A DNA stretch of 64,000 bases from Mycolicibacillus trivialis (GCF_002102395.1 NZ_LQPZ01000017.1:1-64000); one strand, 5' to 3'. Positions 8,257-20,920 are shown, numbered from the stretch's first letter. A program made the numbers and translations. Notes: generated by a model not told the origin, from the letters alone.

Positions 8257-9381
8257 ATGGACGTCAACACCGGAACCCCCACGCCGCCCGCTGAGCCGGA
8301 CACGGTCGACGCGGCGGTGTCGGCCATGCTCACCGCCGCCGAGGAGGTGGCGCGCGCCGCGATCGCCGAGCACAGCGGCGCCGACGCCGTGGGCGACTAC
8401 CTCGGGGTCAGCATCGAGGACCAGGCCGCGGCGACCCACCGTTTCCTGGCGCAGCTACCCGGCTACCAGGGCTGGCAGTGGGCGGTCGTGGTGGCCGCAC
8501 ACCCGGGTGCTGAGCGGGTGACGGTCAGCGAGGTGGTGCTGGTTCCCGGGCCGACTGCGCTGCTGGCGCCGGAGTGGGTGCCGTGGGAGCAGCGGGTGCG
8601 TCCGGGCGACCTGGGTCCCGGCGACCTGCTGGCCACCCCCGACGACGACCCGCGACTGGTGCCCGGCTACACAACCAGCGGCGACGCCGCGGTCGACGAC
8701 GTCGCCGCCGAGATCGGGCTGGGCCGCAAGCGGGTGCTCAGCCAGTGGGGTCGGGCCAAGGCCGCGCAGCGGTGGCACGACGGGTCGCACGGCCCGGCGG
8801 CGGCGATGGCCCGCTCGACCAAGCGGGTCTGCCGCACCTGCGGGTTCTACCTGCCGCTGGCCGGCTCGCTGGGCGTGATGTTCGGGGTCTGCGCCAACGA
8901 GATGTCCGCCGACGGGCATGTGGTGGACCGTGAGTACGGCTGCGGCGCGCACTCCGACACCCCGATGCCTGCCGGTAGCGGCTCGCCGCTGTACGAGCCC
9001 TACGACGACGGGGTGCTCGAGGTGCAGGATGCCGCGCCGGCGGAGGACGGCGAGCAGGGCGCTACTGCGGAGAGCGAGCAGGCTGTGGGCGCCGAAGCCG
9101 CGGCGCCAACCGGTGACGAGGTAGAAGCGCCGGAGGCCGCTGCGGGCGAGGCTGAAGCCGTCACCGACGCTGTCGCTGGGGAGGCAACTGCAGGGGACGC
9201 GGCCGCTGAGGAAGCAGTCGCTGGGGAAGCAATTGCTGAGGAGGCGGTCGCGGAAGAAGCAGCCGCTGACCCTCAAGCCGTCGGCGCCGCAGCCGCTGAC
9301 TCCGAAGCCCCAGGCCCCGAGGCCGCTACTCCGGAGGCAGCCGCCGAAGAGCCCACCGGCGACGAGCCCACCCCGAACTGA
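8257..9381 (+). CDS. DUF3027 family protein (Rv0877-like)
   Basis: 374-residue conserved actinobacterial protein of unknown function. The start is the ATG at 8257 ('MDVNTGTPTPP'); a longer upstream open frame is antisense to the transporter. The core (about residues 15-250) includes 'YQGWQWAVVVAAHP', 'LLAPEWVPWEQRVRPGDLGPGDLL' (a DUF3027 landmark) and a four-cysteine cluster around 'RTCGFYLPL...VCANEM...YGCGAHS' that may bind a metal. The last ~110 residues are an Ala/Glu low-complexity tail with 'AEEAVAGEA'-type repeats, likely disordered. Convergent with the SRPBCC gene downstream; palindromic repeat copy 2 lies between them. Confidence 0.86.
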   Translation: MDVNTGTPTPPAEPDTVDAAVSAMLTAAEEVARAAIAEHSGADAVGDYLGVSIEDQAAATHRFLAQLPGYQGWQWAVVVAAHPGAERVTVSEVVLVPGPTALLAPEWVPWEQRVRPGDLGPGDLLATPDDDPRLVPGYTTSGDAAVDDVAAEIGLGRKRVLSQWGRAKAAQRWHDGSHGPAAAMARSTKRVCRTCGFYLPLAGSLGVMFGVCANEMSADGHVVDREYGCGAHSDTPMPAGSGSPLYEPYDDGVLEVQDAAPAEDGEQGATAESEQAVGAEAAAPTGDEVEAPEAAAGEAEAVTDAVAGEATAGDAAAEEAVAGEAIAEEAVAEEAAADPQAVGAAAADSEAPGPEAATPEAAAEEPTGDEPTPN

Positions 9382-9406
9382 ACCCGTTCGACGGCCCCGC
9401 CGACAT

Positions 9407-9484
9407 CGAGTGAAGCCTGAGGTAGCTCTGGAGCGCGTTTTTCCGCCCTACAGCTTCACTCGATCGCCGTAGAGCTTCACTCGG
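9407..9484. repeat. 78-bp palindromic dispersed repeat, copy 2
   Basis: Same element as at 5884-5961: a CGAGTGAAGC arm, a divergent loop, then 51 nt nearly identical to copy 1. The left arm matches less well than in copy 1, but the outer 10 bp (CGAGTGAAGC / GCTTCACTCG) still pair perfectly. It again sits between convergent genes, DUF3027 (+) and SRPBCC (-), consistent with a bidirectional terminator role or a tolerated insertion point. Confidence 0.85.
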
Positions 9485-9548
9485 GGGTCGGAGGGGGTCG
9501 TACAAGATCGAGGGGGTCGAGGGAGCCGAGGGGCGCGCCCCCGAGCGC

Positions 9549-9998
9549 TCAGCTCTCCGCGGCGGCCTTGATCTTGGCCAGCGAGGCGTTCATCCCGTCG
9601 AGCAGTTCCTGCTCGAAAGCTTCGGCGCCGCCCATCATCTTCACGGTCATCTCCGACACCGGCTTCACACCGTTCTCGGCGTGCCGGCTCTCGATCACCC
9701 GGGTGCCCTGGGCGGTCTCCTCCAGCTGGTAGCTCCACACGGTGCCGTTGGTATTCACCTTGAACGCCAGCTTCTTCTCCGGGATCACCTCGGTGATGGT
9801 GCTGGTGGTCGGCCAGAACGCGAAGCCACGCCGGTTCAGGTTGACCGTCTTGGTGCCCGGCTGCAGCGGGCCGCGCAGCCACATCTTGCGGGTCTGCGGG
9901 CTCCATTGCGGCATCTTGTCCAGGTCGGAGATCAGCGCCCACACCTTCGAAACCGGGGCGTTGATGTCGATCTGGGTCTGCAGTAGTGGGGCAGCCAT
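9549..9998 (-). CDS. SRPBCC (START-like) superfamily protein
   Basis: 149-residue single-domain protein with a hydrophobic ligand-binding helix-grip fold. It opens with 'QIDINAPVSKVWALISDLDKMPQWSP', the standard SRPBCC/polyketide-cyclase-like start, and closes with a long C-terminal helix ('FEQELLDGMNASLAKIKAA'). The ATG at 9998 is preceded by AAGGAGAAAC. The ligand is unknown; mycobacteria carry many such proteins, some paired with antitoxin-like small proteins, but none is adjacent here. The nearest same-strand gene is the DUF2530 protein 28 bp upstream, so they may form one operon. Confidence 0.85.
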   Translation of the reverse strand: MAAPLLQTQIDINAPVSKVWALISDLDKMPQWSPQTRKMWLRGPLQPGTKTVNLNRRGFAFWPTTSTITEVIPEKKLAFKVNTNGTVWSYQLEETAQGTRVIESRHAENGVKPVSEMTVKMMGGAEAFEQELLDGMNASLAKIKAAAES

Positions 9999-10026
9999 GT
10001 TTCTCCTTGAATCGGTTGTCGGTTTC

Positions 10027-10275
10027 TCAGCGGTCCAGTCCCTGCTGGGCACCCCGGGCCCCGCGGCGCGCCGCACGGCGCTGCCACAGGAAGATGCCGG
10101 TACCCAACAGTCCCACGCCCAACCCCGCGATCGTCACCGGCCGCCAGGACTCCAGCGCCGGCACCGCGAACGCCGCGATCGCGGCGATCAGCCAGGCCAG
10201 CGCACCGGCGGCGATCACCGGTGTCGGCTCGGTCAGCGACGCCGGCAGTGGCGGCGGCTCGACGGTGGTGGGCAT
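10027..10275 (-). CDS. Small DUF2530 membrane protein (Rv0879c-like)
   Basis: 82 residues with two hydrophobic segments (about residues 20-42 and 49-65) separated by 'ESWRP', then an Arg-rich cytoplasmic tail ('QRRAARRGARG'). Matches the DUF2530 family in size and layout and sits at the Rv0879c position. Function unknown. Divergent from the rRNA/tRNA methyltransferase gene, whose GTG is 58 bp away. Confidence 0.78.
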   Translation of the reverse strand: MPTTVEPPPLPASLTEPTPVIAAGALAWLIAAIAAFAVPALESWRPVTIAGLGVGLLGTGIFLWQRRAARRGARGAQQGLDR

Positions 10276-10333
10276 CGCCGTTCAACATAGCCGAGTCCAC
10301 CCGGCCCGGCGGCGGGCAAGTAGTCTTCCCGCC

Positions 10334-11167
10334 GTGCGCGAGCAGGTCGAGGTCATCGATATCGCCGACCCCGCCGACCCGCGCCTGGACGACTTCCGCG
10401 ACCTCAACAGCATCGACCGGCGCCCCGACCTGCCGTCGGGCAAAGGGTTGGTGATCGCCGAGGGGGTGCTGGTGGTGCAGCGGATGCTGGCCTCCCGGTT
10501 CCGCCCGCTGGCCCTGCTGGGCACCGACCGTCGCCTCACCGAACTGCGCGCCGACCTGGCCGGCACCCCGGCGCCCTACTACCGAGCCACGGCGGAGGTG
10601 ATGGCCGAGGTGATCGGCTTCCACCTCAACCGCGGCGTCCTGGCCGCCGCCCGCCGGGTGGAACTGCCGACGGTCACCGACCTGGTCGACGGCGCCCGCA
10701 CCGTCGCGGTGCTCGAAGGGGTCAATGACCACGAGAACCTCGGCTCGATCTTCCGCAACGGCGCGGGACTGGCCGTCGACGCCGTGGTCTTCGGCGCCGG
10801 CTGCGCCGACCCGCTCTACCGCCGCGCGGTCCGAGTCTCGATGGGCCACGCGCTGCTGGTGCCCTACGCCAAGGCCACCGCCTGGCCGGCCGAGCTCGAC
10901 GCGCTGCGCGAGAGCGGCTTCACCCTGGTGGCCCTGACCCCCGACGCCGGCGCCCGGCCGCTGGCCGAGGCGATGACGGCCGTGGCCGACCGGCCGGTGG
11001 CGCTGCTGGTCGGCGCCGAGGGGCCCGGGCTCACCCAGACCGCACTGCGCCGCGCGGACCTGCGGGTCCGCATCCCGATGTCACGCGGCACCGACTCGCT
11101 CAACGTCGCCACCGCCGCCGCGCTCGCCTTCTACGAGCGGGCCCGCTGCGCCGGGACCCTTGGTTAG
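10334..11167 (+). CDS. SpoU/TrmH-family 2'-O-ribose RNA methyltransferase (Rv0881-like)
   Basis: SAM-dependent 2'-O-methylation of tRNA or rRNA. The 277-residue protein has an N-terminal substrate-binding domain followed by a SPOUT knot. Motif 1 is 'VNDHENLGSIFRNGAGLAVDAV' (with the catalytic N-x-G-x-x-R), motif 2 is 'LLVGAEGPGLTQ' and motif 3 'IPMSRGTDSLNVATAAAL', which form the SAM-binding trefoil. The start is the GTG at 10334; the upstream frame overlaps the divergent gene and has no domain. DUF2537 follows after 9 nt. The precise nucleotide target is not deducible. Confidence 0.9.
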   Translation: MREQVEVIDIADPADPRLDDFRDLNSIDRRPDLPSGKGLVIAEGVLVVQRMLASRFRPLALLGTDRRLTELRADLAGTPAPYYRATAEVMAEVIGFHLNRGVLAAARRVELPTVTDLVDGARTVAVLEGVNDHENLGSIFRNGAGLAVDAVVFGAGCADPLYRRAVRVSMGHALLVPYAKATAWPAELDALRESGFTLVALTPDAGARPLAEAMTAVADRPVALLVGAEGPGLTQTALRRADLRVRIPMSRGTDSLNVATAAALAFYERARCAGTLG

Positions 11168-11176
11168 GCTCGCGCC

Positions 11177-11446
11177 GTGACCGACGACGCCACCCCGTGG
11201 GGCACCGGGCTGACGGTGGCCGGATTCGTGGCCGCGGTGACCGCGGCGACGATCATGGTGCTCAGCATCGGGCTGACCCGGTTTCAGCCGCTGGCCGCCG
11301 CCGGGCTGAACCTGGTCGCCGTCGGTGGGCTGGCCCCGACGTTCTGGGGATGGCGGCGGGTGCCGGTGCTGCGCTGGTTCCTGCTGGGCGGGGCCTGCGG
11401 CGTCGCGGTGGCCTGGATCGCTCTGCTCGTGCTGCTGGTGCTTTAG
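11177..11446 (+). CDS. Small DUF2537 membrane protein (Rv0882-like)
   Basis: 89 residues with three hydrophobic stretches (about 12-32, 37-53 and 66-88), so nearly all of the protein is membrane-embedded. The GTG start at 11177 lies 9 nt after the methyltransferase stop. Its 3' end overlaps the end of convergent sepH by 4 nt. Function unknown; family and position match Rv0882. Confidence 0.8.
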   Translation: MTDDATPWGTGLTVAGFVAAVTAATIMVLSIGLTRFQPLAAAGLNLVAVGGLAPTFWGWRRVPVLRWFLLGGACGVAVAWIALLVLLVL

Positions 11447-12255
11447 CGCTGCCCGCTGGAGCGCACCCCGAGCAGCACGTCCTCCCAGGCCGGCACCTGC
11501 GGCTTGCGGCGCCGACTGCGTGGGGCGGCCTCGGCCGGTTCCTCGGGCTCGGTCGGCTCGGTCGGCTCGGTCGGCTCGGTCGCGTCGACCGGGGGAGTGG
11601 CCGGCGGTGCGGCGGGCTGGTCGAAGTCGAGCTGGGCGACCGGGGCCACCGAACGCAGCGGCCGCTCGAAGGTCGGGTCCACCAGGGCGGTGGCGGCGTC
11701 GTCGACGGCGGTCACCGTGCCGCCGTGCGCGCCGGGGGTGAACCGGAAGTGCGCCACGTTGTCGGTGCGGCCCGCCTTCCACGCCAACCGCACCGTCCAG
11801 CGACCGTCCTCGTTGCGCCAGGCGTCCCAGTCGACGTCCTCGGCGTCCAGGCCGCGCGCGAACAGCGCGCCGGTGACGGTCTCCAGCAGGGTCAGCACCG
11901 AGGGGCCGTCGGCCAGCATCGGGTGCGCGGCGGTGGCCAGCTCGGCGGCCCGGGACCGCTCGAGCAGCACCGGGTGGGCGAAGCGCTCGATACGCGCGAT
12001 GTCGGCGCCGGTCACCGCTGCGACCTGCTCGACCGACGCCCCGGCGCGGATACGGGACTGGATCTCCTTGGGGCGCAGCCGGTTGTGGTTGACCTCGATG
12101 TCGATCTCGGTCTGGCCGGCCTGGGCGCTGTCACCGCGGACCGCGGCGCGCAGCCGGTCGTCGATGCGCAGGGTGAACTTGTCGGAGGAGTCGGCGGATT
12201 CGCAGACGATGCGTTTTCCGTCGGCGTCGAGTCCAACGACCTTGAGTTCGCGCAT
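11443..12255 (-). CDS. sepH: Septation protein SepH (Rv0883c-like)
   Basis: Actinobacterial FtsZ-interacting protein that stimulates FtsZ assembly at division septa. The N-terminal DUF3071 domain starts 'MRELKVVGLDADGKRIVCE' and has the helix-turn-helix-like 'LRPKEIQSRIRAGASVEQVAAVTG'; the C-terminal region is acidic and Pro-rich, ending 'VPAWEDVLLGVRSSGQR', a conserved SepH tail. I use the ATG at 12255 (AGGAG five bases upstream) rather than the adjacent GTG at 12258. A 9-bp tandem repeat inside the gene encodes a Thr-Glu-Pro run. Confidence 0.88.
   Translation of the reverse strand: MRELKVVGLDADGKRIVCESADSSDKFTLRIDDRLRAAVRGDSAQAGQTEIDIEVNHNRLRPKEIQSRIRAGASVEQVAAVTGADIARIERFAHPVLLERSRAAELATAAHPMLADGPSVLTLLETVTGALFARGLDAEDVDWDAWRNEDGRWTVRLAWKAGRTDNVAHFRFTPGAHGGTVTAVDDAATALVDPTFERPLRSVAPVAQLDFDQPAAPPATPPVDATEPTEPTEPTEPEEPAEAAPRSRRRKPQVPAWEDVLLGVRSSGQR
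11546..11581. repeat. Tandem 9-bp repeat (4 copies) within sepH
   Basis: GGCTCGGTC occurs four times head to tail, encoding on the minus strand the repeated tripeptide Thr-Glu-Pro of the disordered SepH linker. Being in frame, copy-number slippage would change linker length without frameshift, so it could serve as a small strain-typing locus. Confidence 0.85.
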
Positions 12256-12358
12256 CACATCTCCTCGCGAGGTTGCTGGCTAGACCGCGCCGGGCCCCGT
12301 ACCCGCACTGTAGTGCAGGAACCGGCCGTTATCGGACTGACACGCGGGACCGGACCGG

Positions 12359-14694
<2,336 letters not shown>

Positions 14695-14709
14695 CCGGGT
14701 CGCCGCTTC

Positions 14710-16407
14710 ATGCCGCACGTCATCGGACAGTCGTGCTGTAACGACTCGTCCTGCGTCTTCGCCTGTCCGGTCAACTGCATCCACCCGTCGCCGGACGAAC
14801 CGGAGTTCGCCACGACCGAGATGCTCTACATCGACCCCGAAGCGTGTGTCGACTGCGGGGCCTGCGTGCGCGCCTGCCCGGTCGACGCGATCGCCCCGGA
14901 CAGTCAGCTGACCGAGGACCAGTTGCCGTTCATCGCGATCAACGCGTCGTTCTACCCGGAGCGCCCACCCGGCACGAAGGTGCCGCCGACCAGCAAACTG
15001 GCGCCGATCCTGCCCGCCCCGGAGCTGCGACGGGGCCCGCTGAGCGTGGCGATCGTCGGCTCGGGCCCAGCGGCGATGTACGCCGCCGACGAGTTGCTCA
15101 CCCAGCCGCGGGTGCGGGTGAGCATGTTCGAGAAACTGCCCACCCCCTACGGGTTGGTGCGCGCCGGGGTCGCTCCGGACCATCAGAGCACCAAGCGGGT
15201 GACCAAGCTGTTCGACCAGATCTGCGACCGCGACGGCTTCTCCTGCTACCTCAACGTCGAGGTCGGTAAGCACATCGGGCACCACGAACTGCTGGCCCAC
15301 CACCACGCCGTCATCTACGCGGTGGGCGCGCCCACCGACCGCCGCCTCGACATCGAGGGGATGGACCTGCCGGGCACCGGCACCGCCACCGAACTGGTGG
15401 CCTGGATCAACGGCCACCCCGACTTCACCGACCTCCCAGTGGATTTGAGCCACGAGCGGGTTGTCATCGTCGGCAACGGCAACGTCGCGCTGGACGTGGC
15501 GCGGGTGCTGGCCGCCGACCCGGAGAAGCTGGCCCGCACCGACATCTCCGACCACGCGTTGGCCACGCTGCGCACCTCGGGCGTGCGCGAGATCGTCATC
15601 GCCGCGCGTCGCGGACCGGCCCAGTCGGCGTTCACCCTGCCGGAGCTGATCGGGCTGACCGCCGCCGCCGATGTGGTGCTCGACGCCGAGGACCACGAAC
15701 TGGTCCGCCGCGACCTGGCCGAGGTCACCGACCGGCTCATCCGCAACAAACTGGAGATCCTGGCCAACCTGCCCGACGCCGCCGACGTGCCGCTGGGCTC
15801 CACCGCGCGGCCCCGGATCCGGTTCGTCTACCAGCGCACCCCGCTCCGGGTCTCAGGCGAGGAGCGCGCCACCGGCATCGAGTTCACCGTCACCGGCACC
15901 GAGCAGACCGTCGACTACGACGCGGGGCTGATCCTGACCTCGATCGGCTACCGCGGCTTACCGATCCGCGACCTGCCGTTCGACGAGGCGAGCGCGACCG
16001 TGCCCAACGAGGGCGGCCGGGTGCTGCACGCGGTCACCGGGGCGCGCATCCCCGGCGCCTACGTCGCCGGCTGGATCAAGCGCGGACCCACCGGGTTCAT
16101 CGGCACCAACAAGTCCTGCTCCATGCAGACCGTCCAGCAGTTGGTCGACGACTTCAACGCCGAGCTGTTGCCCGACCCGGTCGGCAAGCAGGCCGCGCTG
16201 GACCGGCTGCTGAAGATCCGCCAGCCCGACCTCATCGACGTCGCCGGCTGGCAGGCCATCGACGCCGAAGAGATCGCCCGCGGGAAGGCCGAGGACCGGC
16301 CCCGGCACAAGTTCACCTCGATCGAGCAGATGGTCACCGTCGCGGCAGCAGCGCCGAAACCGACACTGCGCGAACGCATCAGCGCCAAGTTCCACGAACT
16401 GGTGTAG
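14710..16407 (+). CDS. fprB: Ferredoxin-NADP+ reductase FprB with N-terminal ferredoxin domain
   Basis: Electron-transfer flavoprotein of 565 residues. The N-terminal ~100 residues are a 7Fe/8Fe bacterial ferredoxin with two cysteine sets ('CCNDSSCVFACPVNCIHP' and 'CVDCGACVRACPVDAI'). The remainder is an adrenodoxin-reductase-like module: FAD site 'VAIVGSGPAAMYAADELL', NADP site 'VVIVGNGNVALDVARVL', and 'GYVAGWIKRGPTGFIGTNK'-type conserved C-terminal motif around residues 445-470. FprB in M. tuberculosis has this architecture. Probably co-transcribed with the preceding di-iron protein. Convergent with citA, which ends 6 bp away. Confidence 0.94.
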   Translation: MPHVIGQSCCNDSSCVFACPVNCIHPSPDEPEFATTEMLYIDPEACVDCGACVRACPVDAIAPDSQLTEDQLPFIAINASFYPERPPGTKVPPTSKLAPILPAPELRRGPLSVAIVGSGPAAMYAADELLTQPRVRVSMFEKLPTPYGLVRAGVAPDHQSTKRVTKLFDQICDRDGFSCYLNVEVGKHIGHHELLAHHHAVIYAVGAPTDRRLDIEGMDLPGTGTATELVAWINGHPDFTDLPVDLSHERVVIVGNGNVALDVARVLAADPEKLARTDISDHALATLRTSGVREIVIAARRGPAQSAFTLPELIGLTAAADVVLDAEDHELVRRDLAEVTDRLIRNKLEILANLPDAADVPLGSTARPRIRFVYQRTPLRVSGEERATGIEFTVTGTEQTVDYDAGLILTSIGYRGLPIRDLPFDEASATVPNEGGRVLHAVTGARIPGAYVAGWIKRGPTGFIGTNKSCSMQTVQQLVDDFNAELLPDPVGKQAALDRLLKIRQPDLIDVAGWQAIDAEEIARGKAEDRPRHKFTSIEQMVTVAAAAPKPTLRERISAKFHELV

Positions 16408-16412
16408 CCGCC

Positions 16413-17531
16413 TCAGCGGTGCGCGATGCGGTCCCAGCCGGGGACCGAGTCCGGGCTGCGCGGCGCCGGCCCGACGTACACCGCCGACGGCCGCACCAGC
16501 TTGCCCAGCTTCTTCTGCTCCAGGATGTGCGCACACCAGCCGGCGGTGCGCCCGCAGGTGAACATCGCCGGCATCGTGCTGGCGGGCACCTCGGCGAAGT
16601 CGAGGATCACCGCCGCCCAGAACTCGACGTTGGTCTCGATGGGCCGGTCGGGGCGACGCTCCCGCAGTTCGGCCAGCGCGGCCTCCTCCAGCGCGGAGGC
16701 CACCTCGAAGCGCGGGGCGCCCAGCCGAGCGGCGGTGGCCCGCAGCACCCGCGCCCGCGGGTCCTCGGCGCGGTAGACCCGGTGCCCGAAACCCATCAGC
16801 TTCTCGCCGCGGTCCAGGATCGCGCGGACCAGCCCGCGCGGGTCGCCGCTGCGCTCGACCTCCTCGATCATCGGCAGCACCCGCGCCGGGGCGCCGCCGT
16901 GCAACGGCCCGCTCATCGCGCCGACCGCACCGGAGAGGGCGGCGGCCACGTCGGCGCCGGTGGAGGCGATCACCCGGGCGGTGAACGTCGAGGCGTTCAT
17001 CCCGTGCTCGGCGGCCGACACCCAATAGGCGTCGATGGCCTCCACGTGCCGCGGGTCCGGCTCACCCTTCCAGCGGGTCATGAACCGCGACGTGATGGTG
17101 GGGCATTCGTCGATGATCCGCTGCGGCACCGGCGGGCGGTGGATGCCGCGCGCGGACTGCGCCACATACGACAGCGCCATCACCGAGGCGCGGGCCAGCT
17201 GGTCGCGGGCGGTCGCGTCGTCGATATCCAGCAGCGGCGCATATCCCCAGATCGGGGCCAGCATCGCCAGGCCGGCCTGCACGTCGACGCGCACGTCGCC
17301 GCTGTGGATCGGCAGCGGGAAGGACTCGGCCGGGGGCAGCCCGGACCCGAATTCGCCGTCGGCCAGCAACGCCCACACGTCGCCGAACGTGACGCCGCGG
17401 CCCACCAGGTCCTCCAGGTCGACACCGCGGTAGCGCAGGGCGCCGCCGTCCTTGTCGGGCTCGGCGATTTCGGTGGTGAAGGCGACCACGCCATCGAGGC
17501 CGGCGACGAAGTTCTCCGGAACCACAGTCAT
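16413..17531 (-). CDS. citA: Citrate synthase 2 (CitA)
   Basis: Condenses acetyl-CoA and oxaloacetate, or possibly acts as a 2-methylcitrate synthase. 372 residues, shorter than GltA2. Active-site regions are present: 'EHGMNASTFTARV' (catalytic His), 'GPLHGGAPARVL' (second His) and '[15 protein letters not shown]' (substrate Arg), with the catalytic Asp in 'ILDFAEV' further on. The start ATG at 17531 faces the divergent pdxH gene at 17598. With gltA2 2 kb away the window encodes two citrate synthases, as in M. tuberculosis (Rv0889c and Rv0896). Confidence 0.92.
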   Translation of the reverse strand: MTVVPENFVAGLDGVVAFTTEIAEPDKDGGALRYRGVDLEDLVGRGVTFGDVWALLADGEFGSGLPPAESFPLPIHSGDVRVDVQAGLAMLAPIWGYAPLLDIDDATARDQLARASVMALSYVAQSARGIHRPPVPQRIIDECPTITSRFMTRWKGEPDPRHVEAIDAYWVSAAEHGMNASTFTARVIASTGADVAAALSGAVGAMSGPLHGGAPARVLPMIEEVERSGDPRGLVRAILDRGEKLMGFGHRVYRAEDPRARVLRATAARLGAPRFEVASALEEAALAELRERRPDRPIETNVEFWAAVILDFAEVPASTMPAMFTCGRTAGWCAHILEQKKLGKLVRPSAVYVGPAPRSPDSVPGWDRIAHR

Positions 17532-17597
17532 GGGCTGATTGTCTCATCACGACCCACCCGAGCGGTTACCGACCGGTAGCGGCGGTAGCGTTGCCTC

Positions 17598-18245
17598 ATG
17601 ACGGGCCCCGACGACGAGCGGCTGGCGGTGATGCGGACAACCGACGAGAAGGACGGCAGCGACGACCTGGACGTCGACTGGCTCGCCGACGGCTGGCCGG
17701 CGCTGCTGCGACGCTGGATCGGCGACGCCGAGCGCGCCGGACTGGCCGAACCGAACGCGATGGTGCTGGCCACCGTGGCGGCCGGCCGGCCGGTGAGCCG
17801 CTCGGTGCTGTGCCGCGGCATCGCCGAAGCCGGGCTGACCTTCTTCACCAACTACGACTCGGCCAAGGGCGAGCAGCTGGCCGCCACCCCGTACGCCTCG
17901 GCCACCTTCCCCTGGTACCGGCTGGGCCGGCAGGTCCATGTGCGCGGCGCGGTGCGCCGCGCCGACCGGGCCGCCAGCGAGCAGTACTGGGCCAACCGGC
18001 CGCGCGGCTCGCAGCTGGGGGCGTGGGCGTCGGCGCAGTCGCAGCCGATCGCCTCCCGTGCGGCGCTGCTGCAGCGCCTCGACGAGGTCACCGTACGGTT
18101 CGCCGGCCAGGAGGTTCCGCTGCCGCCGAACTGGGGCGGCTACCTGATCGCCGCCGAGGAGGTCGAGTTCTGGCAGGGCCGGGAGGACCGGGTGCACAAC
18201 CGCATCCGGGTGGCCGGCGGCCGCATCGAGCGCCTCCAGCCGTGA
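17598..18245 (+). CDS. pdxH: Pyridoxamine 5'-phosphate oxidase PdxH
   Basis: FMN-dependent oxidation of PNP/PMP to pyridoxal 5'-phosphate. The 215-residue protein has the split-barrel flavin fold with '[22 protein letters not shown]' (substrate/FMN contacts), '[13 protein letters not shown]', '[16 protein letters not shown]', '[13 protein letters not shown]' (FMN binding) and the C-terminal dimer signature '[15 protein letters not shown]' ending 'RLQP'. Length is canonical. It starts 67 bp from divergent citA. The MFS gene begins 5 nt after its stop, indicating an operon. Confidence 0.95.
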   Translation: MTGPDDERLAVMRTTDEKDGSDDLDVDWLADGWPALLRRWIGDAERAGLAEPNAMVLATVAAGRPVSRSVLCRGIAEAGLTFFTNYDSAKGEQLAATPYASATFPWYRLGRQVHVRGAVRRADRAASEQYWANRPRGSQLGAWASAQSQPIASRAALLQRLDEVTVRFAGQEVPLPPNWGGYLIAAEEVEFWQGREDRVHNRIRVAGGRIERLQP

Positions 18246-18249
18246 GCCG

Positions 18250-19515
18250 GTGAGGCTGTTCGCCGACACCACCCCGCTGCGCAGCGCCGACTTCCGCCGG
18301 CTGTGGGTGGCCGGAATCCCCACCGTCATCGGCGCCAACCTGACGATCTTCGCCGTCCCGGTGCAGATCTACGCGCTGACCGGAAGCTCGGCCTATGTGG
18401 GGCTGGCCGGGGTGTTCGCCCTGGTGCCGCTGATCGTGTTCGGGTTGCTCGGCGGCGCCTGGGCCGACGCGATGGACCGGCGGGTGCTGCTGATCGCGGC
18501 GTCCTGCGGGCTGGCGGTGGCCTCCGCGCTGCTGTGGGCGCAGGCCGCGTTGGCGCTCAACGACGTCTGGGTGGTGCTGTGCCTGCTGGCGGTGCAGCAG
18601 GCCTGCTACGCGGTGAACGCCCCCACCCGCTCGGCGGCGATCCCGCGGATGGTCGGCGAGGACCAGCTGCCCGCCGCCAACGCGCTGAACATGACCGTCA
18701 CCCAGTTCGGCGCGATCGTCGGCCCGCTGCTGGCCGGAGTGTTGCTGAACTGGGTGGACCTGTCGACGCTGTACCTGATCGACACCGCGGCCTGCCTGAT
18801 CCCGATCTGGGCGACCGTGCGGCTGGCACCGATGCCGCCCACCGCACCGGCCGAGGGGGCTGCCGCCCGCTGGGGCCATCTGGCCGTGCTCGACGGCTTC
18901 CGCTACCTGGCCGGCAACACCGTGGTGCTGATGTCGTTCGTGGTGGACCTGATCGCGATGATCCTGGGCATGCCGCGCGCGCTGTTTCCGCAGATCGCCT
19001 ACGAGAGTTTCGGCGGCCCGATCGACGGCGGCACGACGCTGGCGCTGCTGGCCGCGGCGATGTCGATCGGCGCGGTCGCCGGCGGCACGTTCTCCGGCTG
19101 GCTGCCGCGCATCGACCGGCAGGGCCTGGCCGTCGTCGTGGCGATCGTGGTGTGGGGAGCCGCGATGGCCGGATTCGGCCTGGTGATCGCCGCCGCGCCG
19201 GGCCGGGCCGGGCCGCTGCTGTGGGCGGCGGTCGGGTTCCTGGCCCTCGGCGGCGCGGCCGACATGGTCTCGGCGGCGTTCCGCTCGACGATCCTGCAGC
19301 AGGCCGCCTCCGACGAGCTGCGCGGCCGGCTGCAAGGGGTGTTCATCGTCGTGGTCGCCGGCGGGCCCCGACTGGCCGACGCGGTGCACGGGGTGGCCGC
19401 GGCCTCCGTGGGCACGGCGGTGGCCGCCGGCGGGGGTGGCGTCCTGGTGGTCGTGGGGGTTATCGTCGCGGCGGTCGTGGCGCCGGCGTTCCTGCGCTAC
19501 CGGGTCGGCGGGTGA
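18250..19515 (+). CDS. MFS transporter
   Basis: 421 residues with about 12 hydrophobic helices starting near residue 17 ('LWVAGIPTVIGANLTIFAVPV'). The loop motif 'GGAWADAMDRRVLL' corresponds to MFS motif A. It resembles the enterobactin-exporter-like (EntS) subfamily of drug/metabolite exporters in layout ('NALNMTVTQFGAIVGPLLAG'), but the substrate cannot be assigned. GTG start directly after pdxH. No ligand-binding or regulatory domain is attached. Confidence 0.85.
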   Translation: MRLFADTTPLRSADFRRLWVAGIPTVIGANLTIFAVPVQIYALTGSSAYVGLAGVFALVPLIVFGLLGGAWADAMDRRVLLIAASCGLAVASALLWAQAALALNDVWVVLCLLAVQQACYAVNAPTRSAAIPRMVGEDQLPAANALNMTVTQFGAIVGPLLAGVLLNWVDLSTLYLIDTAACLIPIWATVRLAPMPPTAPAEGAAARWGHLAVLDGFRYLAGNTVVLMSFVVDLIAMILGMPRALFPQIAYESFGGPIDGGTTLALLAAAMSIGAVAGGTFSGWLPRIDRQGLAVVVAIVVWGAAMAGFGLVIAAAPGRAGPLLWAAVGFLALGGAADMVSAAFRSTILQQAASDELRGRLQGVFIVVVAGGPRLADAVHGVAAASVGTAVAAGGGGVLVVVGVIVAAVVAPAFLRYRVGG

Positions 19516-19614
19516 TCGCCGAGACCGGTGGACCCGGCGCGGCGCGGCAGCAGCAAAGCGACTACCGTTCGGGTGGGTAGTTCTCGATCTCCAGTGTGTG
19601 AAGAAGGGGTTCTT

Positions 19615-20910
<1,296 letters not shown>

Positions 20911-20920
20911 CGTAACGGCG

